64,000 nt of DNA from Tenacibaculum sp. M341 (GCF_004337695.1 NZ_SJXJ01000001.1:124001-188000); one strand, 5' to 3'; counted from the first letter of the stretch, positions 1-9,450 are shown. Program-made: numbers and translations. The notes: a model not told the origin generated them from the letters alone.

Positions 1-44
1 AAAAAAGGTAATAGTCCGTGAGTTTTATCTCACTTTCTATTACC
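1..44 (-). terminator. Rho-independent terminator of the DUF1842-like gene
   Basis: On the minus strand GGTAATAG pairs with CTATTACC, and inside that GTGAG pairs with CTCAC, giving a nested hairpin followed by six T residues. It lies about 30 bases past the stop codon of the minus-strand gene at 74-478. Confidence 0.75.
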
Positions 45-73
45 CTTGCTATATAATAATCCCCTATATATTC

Positions 74-478
74 TTAATTGGTAGCCTTTACAGGTACGTT
101 GTCTATTTTTTGAAAACCAAACGTAAATCCTCCATTTCCATTCCATTGCTCATCAGTGTCTAAGTAAGCAGAAAAATCTTCTAAATAGCTTCCAATTGCA
201 GGTGGTGGCGCAGATATTTTATATTCTCCTCTTAAATTGATAATTTGTTTAATATTTCCATAACCAGTGAATCTTATATTACCTGCTACATTTAATTTAA
301 TAGAAGGACTATTAATGGCACGCGTAATTTCAACAATTCCAGAAACAGTTTGTTGTTCAGGAGAAACTACCAACGAAAAATGCGTGATTGGAGCACCTGG
401 CATTCCTACGTTGCCGATAACACCTTTTACCAAGTATGTAGTTTCTATTAATGTTTGAGTATCTTTAATTACAGCCAT
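74..478 (-). CDS. DUF1842-like hypothetical protein
   Basis: A 134-residue soluble protein with no signal peptide or membrane segment. The stretch GNVGMPGAPITHFSLVV, followed by VSGIVEITRAINSP, resembles the DUF1842 family as I remember it; function is unknown. The rest is beta-rich with an acidic, aromatic C-terminal half. It stands alone, with its own terminator downstream and a 300-base gap to the divergent guaB. The family assignment is from memory of the motif and should be confirmed with a profile search. No partner (such as DUF1843) is visible within the window. Confidence 0.6.
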   Translation of the reverse strand: MAVIKDTQTLIETTYLVKGVIGNVGMPGAPITHFSLVVSPEQQTVSGIVEITRAINSPSIKLNVAGNIRFTGYGNIKQIINLRGEYKISAPPPAIGSYLEDFSAYLDTDEQWNGNGGFTFGFQKIDNVPVKATN

Positions 479-780
479 TTATCATTGATTTAAAGATTAA
501 TAAATATGTTGTTTCGCTGTAACTAAATTAGGATTAGAATAGAAGAAAAATCATTTTTTTTCCATAAGCGTATCAAGAAAAGGCATAAACGCTTTAATTT
601 TTGGAATAGTGATTTAAATCTTGTTTTTTCAGAAGTTTTTTTAAAAAAATAATATCACTTTTTTTAAAGCTTTATGAGGTAACTGTTTGAGAATGTTTAA
701 CATTTAAATAAACTTAAAATTATAATAAAAGCAGTATATTTGCACGCAATTAATTATCAACTCAAAGATTTAGTTGCATT
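479..780. other. Divergent intergenic region before guaB
   Basis: About 300 bases of very AT-rich DNA between the divergent DUF1842-like gene and guaB. It holds the guaB -7 element at 735-742. I see no open reading frame, no convincing riboswitch and no strong hairpin. Confidence 0.6.
735..742 (+). promoter_or_regulatory. guaB promoter -7 element
   Basis: TATATTTG matches the Bacteroidota -7 consensus TAnnTTTG exactly. The predicted transcript starts near 747, leaving a leader of roughly 35 bases. A clear -33 TTG is not seen at the expected distance. Confidence 0.6.
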
Positions 781-2256
781 ATGAACGCTCACCAATCGAA
801 ATTCGTAGGAGAAGGATTAACATATGATGATGTTTTACTAGTTCCTGCTTTCTCTGAAGTTCTTCCAAGAGAAGTAAGTATACAAACGAAGTTTACTAAA
901 AATATAACAATAAATGTTCCAATAGTATCTGCAGCAATGGATACAGTAACTGAAAGTGCTATGGCAATTGCAATAGCAAGAGAAGGTGGTATTGGAGTAC
1001 TTCACAAAAATATGTCTATTGAACAACAAGCTCAAGAAGTTCGTAAAGTTAAGAGAGCAGAGAGTGGTATGATCATAGATCCTATTACTTTACCTTTAGA
1101 TGCTTTAGTTTTAGATGCTAAAAAAGCAATGAAAGAGCATAAAATTGGAGGTATACCTGTTGTTGATGACAGTAAGAAACTAGTAGGTATTGTTACGAAT
1201 AGAGATTTACGTTTCGAAAAAAATAATGAAAGAGCGATTACAGAAGTAATGACTTCTGATAACTTAATCACTGTAGCTGAAGGAACATCGTTAAAAGAAG
1301 CTGAAATTATTCTTCAAGAAAATAAAATCGAAAAATTACCAGTTGTAAATGACGATGATATTTTAGTAGGATTAATTACTTTTAGAGATATTACAAAAAC
1401 AACTCAAAAGCCAATAGCTAATAAAGATGTTTTAGGTAGATTACGTGTAGCAGCTGCATTAGGTGTAACTTTTGATGTTGTAGAAAGAGCTGAGGCATTA
1501 GTGAATGCTGGAGTTGATGCAGTAATTATTGACACAGCACATGGTCATACTAAAGGTGTAGTTACAGTTTTAAAAGAAGTAAAAGCAAAGTTTCCTAATT
1601 TAGATGTAGTTGTGGGTAACATTGCTACACCAGAAGCAGCTAAATACTTAGTAGAAGCAGGAGCAGATGCTGTTAAAGTAGGTATTGGACCAGGTTCTAT
1701 TTGTACTACAAGAGTTGTTGCCGGAGTTGGTTTTCCTCAGTTTTCTGCTGTATTAGAAGTAGCTGCAGCTATTAAAGGAAGTGGAGTTCCTGTAATTGCA
1801 GATGGAGGAATTCGTTATACTGGTGATATTCCTAAAGCAATTGCAGCTGGTGCAGATTGTGTAATGTTAGGTTCATTATTAGCAGGTACAAAAGAGAGTC
1901 CTGGAGAAACAATTATATACGAAGGAAGAAAATTCAAATCATATAGAGGTATGGGATCTGTAGAAGCTATGAAGCAAGGTTCTAAAGATCGTTATTTCCA
2001 AGATGTTGAAGATGATATTAAAAAATTAGTTCCAGAAGGAATTGTTGGTCGTGTTCCTTATAAGGGAGAATTACAAGAAAGTATTCATCAATTTGTAGGA
2101 GGTTTACGTGCAGGTATGGGATACTGTGGAGCTAAAGACATTGAAACATTAAAAGAAACAGGTAAGTTTGTTCGTATTACAGCAAGTGGTATCAACGAAA
2201 GTCATCCACATGATGTAGCAATAACAAAAGAAGCACCAAATTATAGTAGAAGATAA
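781..2256 (+). CDS. guaB: Inosine-5'-monophosphate dehydrogenase
   Basis: Oxidises IMP to XMP with NAD, the committed step of guanine nucleotide synthesis. The 491 residues are full length. A TIM-barrel start ([20 protein letters not shown]) is interrupted at about residues 95-210 by a CBS-domain pair ([22 protein letters not shown] and [21 protein letters not shown]). The catalytic loop GPGSICTTR carries the nucleophile Cys308. The IMP-binding segment [19 protein letters not shown] and the flap region near residues 395-430 are present. The gene is monocistronic, with its own -7 element upstream and a strong terminator downstream. Identification is secure. Confidence 0.98.
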   Translation: MNAHQSKFVGEGLTYDDVLLVPAFSEVLPREVSIQTKFTKNITINVPIVSAAMDTVTESAMAIAIAREGGIGVLHKNMSIEQQAQEVRKVKRAESGMIIDPITLPLDALVLDAKKAMKEHKIGGIPVVDDSKKLVGIVTNRDLRFEKNNERAITEVMTSDNLITVAEGTSLKEAEIILQENKIEKLPVVNDDDILVGLITFRDITKTTQKPIANKDVLGRLRVAAALGVTFDVVERAEALVNAGVDAVIIDTAHGHTKGVVTVLKEVKAKFPNLDVVVGNIATPEAAKYLVEAGADAVKVGIGPGSICTTRVVAGVGFPQFSAVLEVAAAIKGSGVPVIADGGIRYTGDIPKAIAAGADCVMLGSLLAGTKESPGETIIYEGRKFKSYRGMGSVEAMKQGSKDRYFQDVEDDIKKLVPEGIVGRVPYKGELQESIHQFVGGLRAGMGYCGAKDIETLKETGKFVRITASGINESHPHDVAITKEAPNYSRR

Positions 2257-2280
2257 TTACTTTAATTATTTTTCTCTTAT

Positions 2281-2325
2281 AAACAGTTATCAGTATGTAT
2301 TACATATTGATAACTGTTTTTTTTG
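2281..2325 (+). terminator. guaB terminator
   Basis: An 18-base arm beginning AAACAGTTATCA pairs with ACATATTGATAACTGTTT (one G-U pair), followed by a run of eight T residues. Confidence 0.85.
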
Positions 2326-2533
2326 TTGCAAATTAAAAAACTGACAGGAATAAAGTTATATTGATAATTTATCATTTAAAAATTGTATTTTTATTAATAA
2401 TGATAAAATAATATAACGAATCGTTGAAAAGTTATAAAAATAACAACAAATTCTAAGTTAGGTTTGTCGCTAATGATTTTCTGATCATTGACTTTTAACG
2501 TAAACAAATCATTCAAACTAATACATCTAATCT

Positions 2534-3853
2534 ATGTCGACCACCAAGAAATCTTACAAAAGTGCTTTTATTTTTCTAACTTCTTTATTCTTTTTATGGG
2601 GATTTATAACTGTTTTAGTAGATTCTTTAGTCCCACGTTTAAAAGATGTTTTTGAGTTATCATATGCACAAGCAGTACTGGTACAGTTTGCTTTCTTTTT
2701 AGCATATTTTGTGTTTTCATTGCCAGCAGGTAAATTACTTTCTAAAATAGGATACCAAAAAGGAATTATTCTAGGTTTGGTAACAATGGCGGTTGGTTGT
2801 TTGTTATTTTATCCAGCTTCATCAAGTAGAATTTTTGCTGTCTTTTTAATAGGATATTTTACACTTGCAGGAGGTATTACTATTTTACAGGTAGCTGCAA
2901 ATCCATATATTGCTTTATTAGGAGATGAAGAGGGAGCTTCGAGTAGGTTGAATTTATCGCAAGCTTTTAATTCTTTGGGTACAACAATTGCCCCAATTAT
3001 TGGAGCGTTGTTTTTGTTAAGCGATACGGTAAAAACATCAGATGAAATAGCTTTATTGAATGAAGTTGAAAAACAAAACTATTATATAAATGAAGCAGCA
3101 ACCGTTCAAAAACCATTTTTATTAATAGCTGGTTTTATTGGTTTGTTAGCGTTAGTTTTTTTCTTTATTAAACTACCAAAAGTAATAGAGAAAACTCCAG
3201 TAGGCGGATATGCTAAATTACTTGAAAACAAATTAATGTTAATGGGAGCTCTAGGTATATTTCTATATGTAGGAGCTGAGGTAGCTATTGGAAGTTTTTT
3301 AGTAAACTACTTTATGGATATGAATTTAGCTACAGTTGTTGCTGAAAATGAAACGATGATGTCAATTGCTAATACAATCGCTAAATTATTTAATCAATCT
3401 TTCTCAGGAAAAGATCCTAAATCACTTTTAGGAGTTTTTGTTGTATTTTATTGGGGAGGCGCAATGATTGGTCGTTTTATAGGAGCTTATTTAACAAAAA
3501 TTCTATCGCCAGGTAAGGTACTTGCAATGTTTGCTTCTTTAGCTGTATTTATGATTGTCGTTTCTATAGCAACTACTGGTTTAGTTTCTATGTGGGCAAT
3601 TTTAGCAGTTGGTTTATTCAACTCTATTATGTTTCCAACAATTTTTACATTAAGTTTAGAAGGTTTAGGTGATTTAAAAGCGCAAGCTTCTGGATTGTTA
3701 TGTATGTCAATTGTTGGTGGAGCTATTATACCTTTTATCTTCGGATCATTAATTGATTTTATTGGATTTAAGCTGGCTTTTATTTTAGTGATATTATGCT
3801 ATGGTTACATTGGTTTCTATGGTCAAACTAAAAAGAGTGTATCAAATCAGTAA
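2534..3853 (+). CDS. FucP-type sugar MFS transporter
   Basis: A 439-residue inner-membrane major facilitator of the L-fucose/glucose/galactose permease family, a sugar:H+ symporter. About twelve hydrophobic segments are visible. The first half contains the family motif FFLWGFITVLVDSLVPRLKD and the segment LQVAANPYIALLGDEEGASSRLNLSQAFNSLG, both typical of FucP/GluP. The loop between the halves (residues about 170-195) is longer than average. No sugar-catabolic genes flank it; the secreted alpha-amylase downstream releases oligosaccharides, so uptake of a glucose-type sugar is plausible. The exact substrate cannot be read from the sequence. Confidence 0.88.
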   Translation: MSTTKKSYKSAFIFLTSLFFLWGFITVLVDSLVPRLKDVFELSYAQAVLVQFAFFLAYFVFSLPAGKLLSKIGYQKGIILGLVTMAVGCLLFYPASSSRIFAVFLIGYFTLAGGITILQVAANPYIALLGDEEGASSRLNLSQAFNSLGTTIAPIIGALFLLSDTVKTSDEIALLNEVEKQNYYINEAATVQKPFLLIAGFIGLLALVFFFIKLPKVIEKTPVGGYAKLLENKLMLMGALGIFLYVGAEVAIGSFLVNYFMDMNLATVVAENETMMSIANTIAKLFNQSFSGKDPKSLLGVFVVFYWGGAMIGRFIGAYLTKILSPGKVLAMFASLAVFMIVVSIATTGLVSMWAILAVGLFNSIMFPTIFTLSLEGLGDLKAQASGLLCMSIVGGAIIPFIFGSLIDFIGFKLAFILVILCYGYIGFYGQTKKSVSNQ

Positions 3854-4038
3854 TCAATATTGAAAGTTCTTATTAGGACACATATTTTATTTAATGATTT
3901 TGTTAATGATATTACTATCGAAATGCCTTTTTTGTTATTGATTTTGTAATTATTATTTCTTATTGTTGTGAATTGTTTTGTTTTTTATTGTTGATTGTTA
4001 TAAATTGTAAACATTATTAACCAATTAAATTTATAAAA

Positions 4039-4224
4039 ATGAAAAGTTTAGGTAGAAAACTATCAAAACATGAGCAAAAGCAAGTACAGGGAGGAAATGT
4101 AGGAGGGATGCCATGTAATACTAACAGAGATTGTTGGGATGCTAGTATCTTTTTAGGTCCAGGAGACGTATCATGTAGAACTAGTTTTTTTAGTGGAGGA
4201 CGCAAAGTGTGTGTTTATAACTAA
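4039..4224 (+). CDS. Orphan double-glycine-leader peptide (bacteriocin/RiPP-like precursor)
   Basis: A 61-residue protein. The N-terminal 19 residues (MKSLGRKLSKHEQKQVQGG) form a typical class II leader ending in the Gly-Gly site cut by peptidase-containing ABC exporters. The 42-residue core is Gly-rich with four Cys (in MPCNTNRDCWD, DVSCRT and KVCVY), which suggests two disulfides or another crosslink. It follows a low-complexity T/A-rich spacer and is closed by a strong terminator, so it is a single-gene unit. No transporter, radical SAM enzyme or lanthipeptide enzyme is nearby, so processing must be in trans. A second such gene lies at 58405-58563. Mature activity is unknown. Confidence 0.75.
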   Translation: MKSLGRKLSKHEQKQVQGGNVGGMPCNTNRDCWDASIFLGPGDVSCRTSFFSGGRKVCVYN

Positions 4225-4250
4225 AATAAATTATAAGATAATATTAGAAA

Positions 4251-4278
4251 AGCCGAAACAAATGTTTCGGCTTTTTTT
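4251..4278. terminator. Bidirectional terminator between peptide gene and alpha-amylase
   Basis: AGCCGAAACA and TGTTTCGGCT form a perfect ten-base inverted repeat followed by seven T residues on the plus strand. The minus strand also has a short T tract, so it can end both converging genes. Confidence 0.85.
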
Positions 4279-4320
4279 GGGGGAGATGTTTGATAAACTA
4301 ACAAACAATTAACATACTTA

Positions 4321-6966
4321 TTACCTTTTTATAAGTTTTAAAGGCTTCTTAAGTTTAGTATCATTAAGTTTAGCATTTAAGAAGTAGATACCAGAATTAT
4401 TCATAAAATCATTTTGGATATTAATTTTATGTATTCCTGCTTCTTTACTTTCCTTGTATATAGTCTTAGTTTGTCCAAGAATATTTGATAAAGAAATTTC
4501 CAAAACACCACTAGAAGTTGTCGTTAAAATTAATTGAGAATTCACATTAATTGGATTTGGAGCTACCACAAATGTCTCATCTAATAACGGAGTAGCTGTT
4601 GAATTAATACTAGTTTTACTAGCACTTCTAAGCACAACACAGTTAGTAGTACAAGCATCCGTCCAATTTCCAGTAGCTTTTCCACTTGAGCTACCCGTTA
4701 CAGCAAACCATCCAGAAGTACCACGAGTTAAATCTATTGTTTGCTGGCTATTACCATCATTAAATACCACTCCAATATTATTTGCAGCAACACCATTAGG
4801 TATGGTAAATGAAGCATTAAACCAATTATTACCACCGCCAGACATTTGTTGACCAGGCCATCCTTGAGTTCCAGCTAATGTAGTATTTGTAGCTCTGTTG
4901 TATAAATATAAGTTTACAGTACTACCCCAAGTATTTGGTTTTAAAAAGTTAAAAGTAACATCATCATTTCCTGCAGGAGGAGGTGTAGTTCCTGAACAGT
5001 CAGAAGGACAAGTATTTGTCCATGTACCATTGTCAAACCAACCATCTGAGGCTCTTGATAAATCATCAGTTTGATTAGAACCAGCATTAAAAATCAATCT
5101 AATATTGTTCGTAGAAACACCAGCAGGAACATTAAGTTGATATGAATACCAAGGAGTTCCACTGATATTTGTTGTAGATGCTCCAGGCCATCCTTGAGTT
5201 CCAGTTAATGTAGCGTTCGTAGAAGCATCAAAGAAATATACATTTACATTATTGTTCCACCCATTAGGTTTTTTAAAGTTTACAGTAAAAGTAGAACCAG
5301 TTGGTGGAGGTGGAGGAGGAGTTCCTGTACAATCAGAAGAACAAGTATCTGTCCAAGTACCATTATCATACCAACCATCAGAACTTCTAGATAAATCATC
5401 TGTTTGATTTACACCATCAGTAAAAATTATACGAATGTCATTTTTAGAAAGGTTATTTGTCGCAGTAAAGTTGTATGAATACCAAGGAGTTCCACTGATG
5501 TTCGTTGTAGACGCTCCAGGCCATCCAGCTGTACCGCTAATAGTTGCATTAGTAGATGCATTGTAAAAATAAGCAGTAACATTGTTACCCCAGTTTGCTG
5601 GTTTTTTAAAATTAACGGTAAAAGGAGTAGCAGGTTCAGAAGGAGGATTGTTGTCGTTATCGTTGTCATTATCACTACCACCTTGAGTCCAAACAGCATA
5701 ATCAGTACCTGATGCTTTTAATACCCAGTTGTTTCCGTTTGGAGACCAGCTTCCGCTACCTAATTTCATAGCAATTGTCCCATTTCTACCATCTATATAT
5801 GCTGCATATAAATCATTTCTAGCTTGATCTATACTAATAGGTGAACCAGCATAAATTCGTACATTTTTTCTTGCTGAAATTAATTCTTTAATAGCATTTC
5901 TAACGCCTGATCCACCATCAAAAAAGTGTGTCCAAAATACCATTGGATTTCCAGGGTGCGTTAAAATATAAGCATATCCTTTTCTTAAATTAGTTTCGCC
6001 ACCTGGGAAAACATAATTTGAACCACAACATTGCTGTGCAAAACCAGTATCATGGTTATCTAAGAATGTAACCGATTTTGTTGGGTTAATTCCAATCATA
6101 CCAGAAGGATTTCCACCGCCATCTCTTAAATATGATAAATTATTATCGCGAATAGCATTTTGAAGTGTAACTTTAGTGTTGAAATCAAAAGCAGAAGAAG
6201 AACCCTGTGTAAAGTTTACCCAATTGTTTGTTTGAACTCTACTACTTTCTAAAAGTTCACCAACAGCAAAATATGGATTGGTAGCATCATTATATTCTTT
6301 ATTGTAAATAGGATCATAACCATGCACAAAATCATATCTCCAACCATCAAAACCAATATCATTTTTAAGGAAATTCATCCAATTTTTAATTTCTTGTCTC
6401 ACAGCAGGATTTCTATGATCTAAATCTCTAGCTGGACCATAAGTTCCGTTTGAACCATCAGCTTTTAAAGCAGTTCCAGGAAAATAATCTGAATTAATAC
6501 TAAACTCTACTGGAAAGTTTACAAAGTTTCTACCTTCATCATCAGCGGTAATAAAAGTAGTTGGCCATGCAGGATTTGTAAAAGTCACAGCATCATTAGT
6601 TCCAACTCTATGGTTAATTACAATATCACCAATTATCTTGATATCTAAATTATGATATTGATTAATCAAATTTCTTAATTGCGCTTCGGTACCGTAAGCA
6701 CTATTAAAATTGTAAAGTTCTCTTGGTAAGTATCCTTGCGGTGCACCAGAATCACTAACAGGAGGTAGCCAAATTAAATCGACACCAGCATCTTTAATAG
6801 TGTTTCTATTTTGTGTTACAACATCAAACCAAGTTTGACCTGCAGGTTGATTTTGCACATTCCAATCAAAAGCTTGAAATAGTACATCTTCATCTTGTGC
6901 ATACAAACTTTGTATAGAAATTATAAGTACAAGTAATACTCGAAAAAAGGGTTGTGTTTTTCTCAT
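4321..6966 (-). CDS. Secreted GH13 alpha-amylase with three starch-binding modules and T9SS sorting domain
   Basis: An 881-residue extracellular endo-amylase. A signal peptide (residues 1-23, ending SLYAQ) leads into a GH13 barrel. The conserved regions are DIVINH (about 114-119), GWRYDFVHGY with the nucleophile Asp212, VGELLES with acid/base Glu237 and FLDNHDTG near 302-309. After an Asn/Asp-rich linker come three related beta modules (about 448-545, 562-660, 670-775), each with a KPNGWNNNVNVYFF-like start and a Trp-Pro-Gly core. They look like CBM26/starch-binding modules and are joined by Pro-rich linkers. Residues about 800-881 (VVAPNPINVNSQL to KPLKLIKR) form a type A C-terminal sorting domain for T9SS export. 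It is a single-gene unit. Confidence 0.93.
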   Translation of the reverse strand: MRKTQPFFRVLLVLIISIQSLYAQDEDVLFQAFDWNVQNQPAGQTWFDVVTQNRNTIKDAGVDLIWLPPVSDSGAPQGYLPRELYNFNSAYGTEAQLRNLINQYHNLDIKIIGDIVINHRVGTNDAVTFTNPAWPTTFITADDEGRNFVNFPVEFSINSDYFPGTALKADGSNGTYGPARDLDHRNPAVRQEIKNWMNFLKNDIGFDGWRYDFVHGYDPIYNKEYNDATNPYFAVGELLESSRVQTNNWVNFTQGSSSAFDFNTKVTLQNAIRDNNLSYLRDGGGNPSGMIGINPTKSVTFLDNHDTGFAQQCCGSNYVFPGGETNLRKGYAYILTHPGNPMVFWTHFFDGGSGVRNAIKELISARKNVRIYAGSPISIDQARNDLYAAYIDGRNGTIAMKLGSGSWSPNGNNWVLKASGTDYAVWTQGGSDNDNDNDNNPPSEPATPFTVNFKKPANWGNNVTAYFYNASTNATISGTAGWPGASTTNISGTPWYSYNFTATNNLSKNDIRIIFTDGVNQTDDLSRSSDGWYDNGTWTDTCSSDCTGTPPPPPPTGSTFTVNFKKPNGWNNNVNVYFFDASTNATLTGTQGWPGASTTNISGTPWYSYQLNVPAGVSTNNIRLIFNAGSNQTDDLSRASDGWFDNGTWTNTCPSDCSGTTPPPAGNDDVTFNFLKPNTWGSTVNLYLYNRATNTTLAGTQGWPGQQMSGGGNNWFNASFTIPNGVAANNIGVVFNDGNSQQTIDLTRGTSGWFAVTGSSSGKATGNWTDACTTNCVVLRSASKTSINSTATPLLDETFVVAPNPINVNSQLILTTTSSGVLEISLSNILGQTKTIYKESKEAGIHKINIQNDFMNNSGIYFLNAKLNDTKLKKPLKLIKR

Positions 6967-7075
6967 TATTTTAGGTTTGTTTAATTACGATTTTTCAAAA
7001 AATACTTTTAAAATCTATGAAAAAACAGTAGTATAAGATGGTTGATTTTTTCGTTAAAAAAATGGTTTAAAAATA

Positions 7076-7101
7076 TTTTTCAAGCAATTTATTGCGAAAA
7101 A
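7076..7101. promoter_or_regulatory. Possible operator upstream of alpha-amylase
   Basis: TTTTTC, GCAAT, two bases, ATTGC, GAAAAA form a nearly symmetric 26-base palindrome about 110 bases upstream of the amylase start. It could bind a dimeric sugar-responsive regulator. This is inference from symmetry and position only. Confidence 0.3.
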
Positions 7102-7282
7102 TTCAATAAATATTTTCCTTTAACTTACTACATCGTTTTCGTGTTAATAAGTAAGCTTGTTTTGTTGTTTTTTTTAACAAAATGATATTTTTTGTAGAAG
7201 AATAAAGAGGAGTTTTAATTACTAAACCGATATCGATTTTGTTTTTAATAAAATTAATGGATGTAGATTTTAGAATTATGAA

Positions 7283-7316
7283 ATAAAAAAACCTTGCGCT
7301 AACAAGGTTTTTTATT
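7283..7316. terminator. Isolated terminator-like hairpin
   Basis: AAAAAACCTTG pairs with CAAGGTTTTTT around a six-base loop and has T-rich flanks on both strands. No gene ends nearby on either strand, so it may close an unrecognised small RNA or be a relic. Confidence 0.5.
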
Positions 7317-7635
7317 TTCTAAGTTTTTCTTATTACAATTTTCCCCACTTCAATATGCTTTTAGTTGTAATTAATAATTGCATAGTTTAAATAGTTTTTG
7401 TTAAAATATGTTAAACAATAACTGTACCATAAATTGATATTTGATAACTTTTTTTTAAGATTGAAAGAAAAAAAACAGTGATTTTGTTAATTAAGTATTG
7501 ATTTTAAGGGTTTTTTATAGTTGAAGTTTTTTTTTGATAAATAAATAAGGATTTGAAAAAAAACTCATTTGTTAAAAAGGTTTATTTTTTTGTTAAAAGT
7601 TTGTTAGTTTCGCAATCTTAAAATTATAAAATATT

Positions 7636-8235
7636 ATGAGAAAATTTTTATTTGCATGTGTTGCAGTTTTCGGTTTAACTAATATTACAGCACAAGAAAA
7701 AGAAACTGTAGGAGGTTTTGAAAAAGGAGATGTTTTTATCTCAGGATCTGTAAACTTTAATTCAACTTCAATTTCTGATGTTGAAGGTAGTGATACAAAC
7801 TTTACTTTATCACCATCTGTTGGATACTTTGTTTCAGATAATATTGCAATTGAATTAGGTTTAGCTTTCGGATCTTCTGAATTAGAAGGTACTTTTGGTG
7901 ATTCAACTTCAAGTACTTTTGGTGTGACTTTAGGTGCTGATTATTATTTTACTCCAGCTAACAAATTTTCATTTGTTGTAGGTGCTGGTGTATCTTATAT
8001 CACTCAAGGATCAGAAGTTGCAAGTGTTGATCAACCAGATGTTAATACTTTTGTAATTGCTGCTGCACCAGGAGTAAACTATTTCGTTTCTGAATCTTTT
8101 GCTTTAAGAGCTTCTGTAGGAGCATTATCTTATGCAACTACTAAACAAGATGTAGATGGAGCAAATTCATTCAATAGATTTGGATTTAACTTAGATTTAT
8201 CTAGCGTTAATATTGGATTGACTTACAAGTTCTAA
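7636..8235 (+). CDS. Outer-membrane beta-barrel protein
   Basis: A 199-residue protein with signal peptide (MRKFLFACVAVFGLTNITAQ) followed by alternating hydrophobic/polar strands of an eight-stranded barrel of the OmpW/OmpA-barrel type (Pfam outer membrane beta-barrel group). The strands run SPSVGYFVSDNIAIELGLAFG, FGVTLGADYYFTP, FSFVVGAGVSYIT, APGVNYFVSESFALRASVG and a final VNIGLTYKF ending in Phe, the usual C-terminal residue for BAM recognition. There is no OmpA peptidoglycan-binding domain. It is probably a structural or small-molecule porin; the substrate is unknown. Confidence 0.85.
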   Translation: MRKFLFACVAVFGLTNITAQEKETVGGFEKGDVFISGSVNFNSTSISDVEGSDTNFTLSPSVGYFVSDNIAIELGLAFGSSELEGTFGDSTSSTFGVTLGADYYFTPANKFSFVVGAGVSYITQGSEVASVDQPDVNTFVIAAAPGVNYFVSESFALRASVGALSYATTKQDVDGANSFNRFGFNLDLSSVNIGLTYKF

Positions 8236-8256
8236 TAAGAGTCGCTTAATAATAAC

Positions 8257-8291
8257 AAAGGTCGAGTTTCATAGAGAAATTCGACCTTTTT
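8257..8291. terminator. Bidirectional terminator between beta-barrel and WYL genes
   Basis: AAAGGTCGAGTTTC pairs with GAAATTCGACCTTT (one G-U pair, five-base loop), followed by a T tract on the plus strand. The minus strand also continues T-rich, so it serves both converging genes. Confidence 0.8.
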
Positions 8292-8323
8292 GTTTTTTAT
8301 ATGTAAAACCTTAGTTTATACGA

Positions 8324-9340
8324 TTAATCATCATCATTAGGTGATTGATAGTTTTTTACAGCTCTTTTTAATTTTTGTTGAATTCTTCTTCGTAATCTTT
8401 CTGGCTTTAACACTTCAATATAATCACCAAAACCAAGAATCAATCTTTCTAGCTCAAAATTAATTTGAACTAAAATATTAAAAGTTACTCCATTTTCATC
8501 TTCTTTAATAGTTCTTTGAGTGTGATGGAAAGGTTTGGTAATTACATAAGGAGCGTTGTGTTTATCAACCCAAAATTCTACTCTTTGTGGTCTAGAATTA
8601 GAAACACTAACTCCAACAATGTTTTTATAATATTCATCGCCATCAATTTGTTTGTCAATATAATTATCAGAAGTTAGTACATTAATATCAGTTATTCTAT
8701 CTAAAGCTAAGTTGATGTAATCATTATTATGAAAAGCTAATAAAAACCATCTGTTATTATACTCTTTTAAAAGTTGAGGGTGAAGAATGTACGATTTTGC
8801 TTCTCTAGCTTTAAAAGATTTGTAAATTACTTCGATTACTTTTTTTTGTTGAATAGCTCCATATAATGTATCTATAAAATGTAATCCCTTTAAGCGCTCA
8901 TTTTTATCTAAATGAATAATTGCTTTATTATTTTGCTGAGATGAGTATACAGAATCTTCTAAGCGTTGTAGTACACCATCCATTTCTTTAAATAACGAAA
9001 AATCTTTAAACTGACGTAATACTTGAATGGCGTCGTTCATAACTTTAACATCTTTTTCTGTAACCGGAATGTTCATAATAGAATAGCCTTCTTCGGCATA
9101 TCTATAATATTTACGCTGATATACTTCAATAGGTGCATTGTAGCCCAATTTATCACTTCTCATCATTTGAATATCTAACTGAACAGTTCGTTTACTCACA
9201 TATACATCTTTACCTTCATATTCGTATAAAGCATCAGAACAGGCATCAATTAAATCATTCAAAGTCCACTTTCGCATATTGTTACGTAAGCAACCGTCAA
9301 TTGTTTTATATCGTATTAAAGCATTTTTGTTAGAAGCCAT
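8324..9340 (-). CDS. WYL-domain transcriptional regulator
   Basis: A 338-residue DNA-binding regulator. Residues 1-90 form a winged-helix domain (RYKTIDGCLRNNMRKWTLND, then VSKRTVQLDIQMMRS as the recognition-helix region). The middle holds a WYL domain (KKVIEVIYKSFKAREAKSYILHPQLLKEYNNRWFLLAF), an Sm-fold ligand-sensing module that typically binds nucleic acid or nucleotides. A C-terminal extension runs LERLILGFGDYIEVLKPERLRRRIQQKL. Homologues control DNA-damage and defence genes, but no such operon adjoins it here; it lies convergent to the barrel gene and divergent from the histidine operon. Target unknown. Confidence 0.88.
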   Translation of the reverse strand: MASNKNALIRYKTIDGCLRNNMRKWTLNDLIDACSDALYEYEGKDVYVSKRTVQLDIQMMRSDKLGYNAPIEVYQRKYYRYAEEGYSIMNIPVTEKDVKVMNDAIQVLRQFKDFSLFKEMDGVLQRLEDSVYSSQQNNKAIIHLDKNERLKGLHFIDTLYGAIQQKKVIEVIYKSFKAREAKSYILHPQLLKEYNNRWFLLAFHNNDYINLALDRITDINVLTSDNYIDKQIDGDEYYKNIVGVSVSNSRPQRVEFWVDKHNAPYVITKPFHHTQRTIKEDENGVTFNILVQINFELERLILGFGDYIEVLKPERLRRRIQQKLKRAVKNYQSPNDDD

Positions 9341-9450
9341 TTTTGTTTTTTGTAGATCGTATTTTGGCTAAAAATAGCAATATCAACTTAGGTTTACAAA
9401 TAGTGTTTAAAATGCGATTTACATTTTATTAATAAAATAGTTACATTTAA

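Larger units (their letters stand above)
6967..7635. other. Long divergent intergenic region (amylase / beta-barrel gene)
   Basis: About 670 bases without a supportable gene, between the divergent amylase and outer-membrane protein genes. It contains an operator-like palindrome (7076-7101) and an isolated terminator-like hairpin (7283-7316), described separately. The remainder is T/A-rich tracts. Confidence 0.6.

Noticed and set aside
267-458. Reading frame on the plus strand inside the DUF1842-like gene
   Set aside because: It is antisense to a gene with its own terminator, has no promoter or recognisable domain, and is typical of shadow frames.
2473-2492. Imperfect palindrome before the FucP-type transporter gene
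   Set aside because: Arms of only six bases in very AT-rich sequence, likely by chance; not reported as an operator.
5427-5699. Overlapping frame within the amylase gene
   Set aside because: Low-complexity by-product of repeated Thr/Asn codons in the binding modules and linker.
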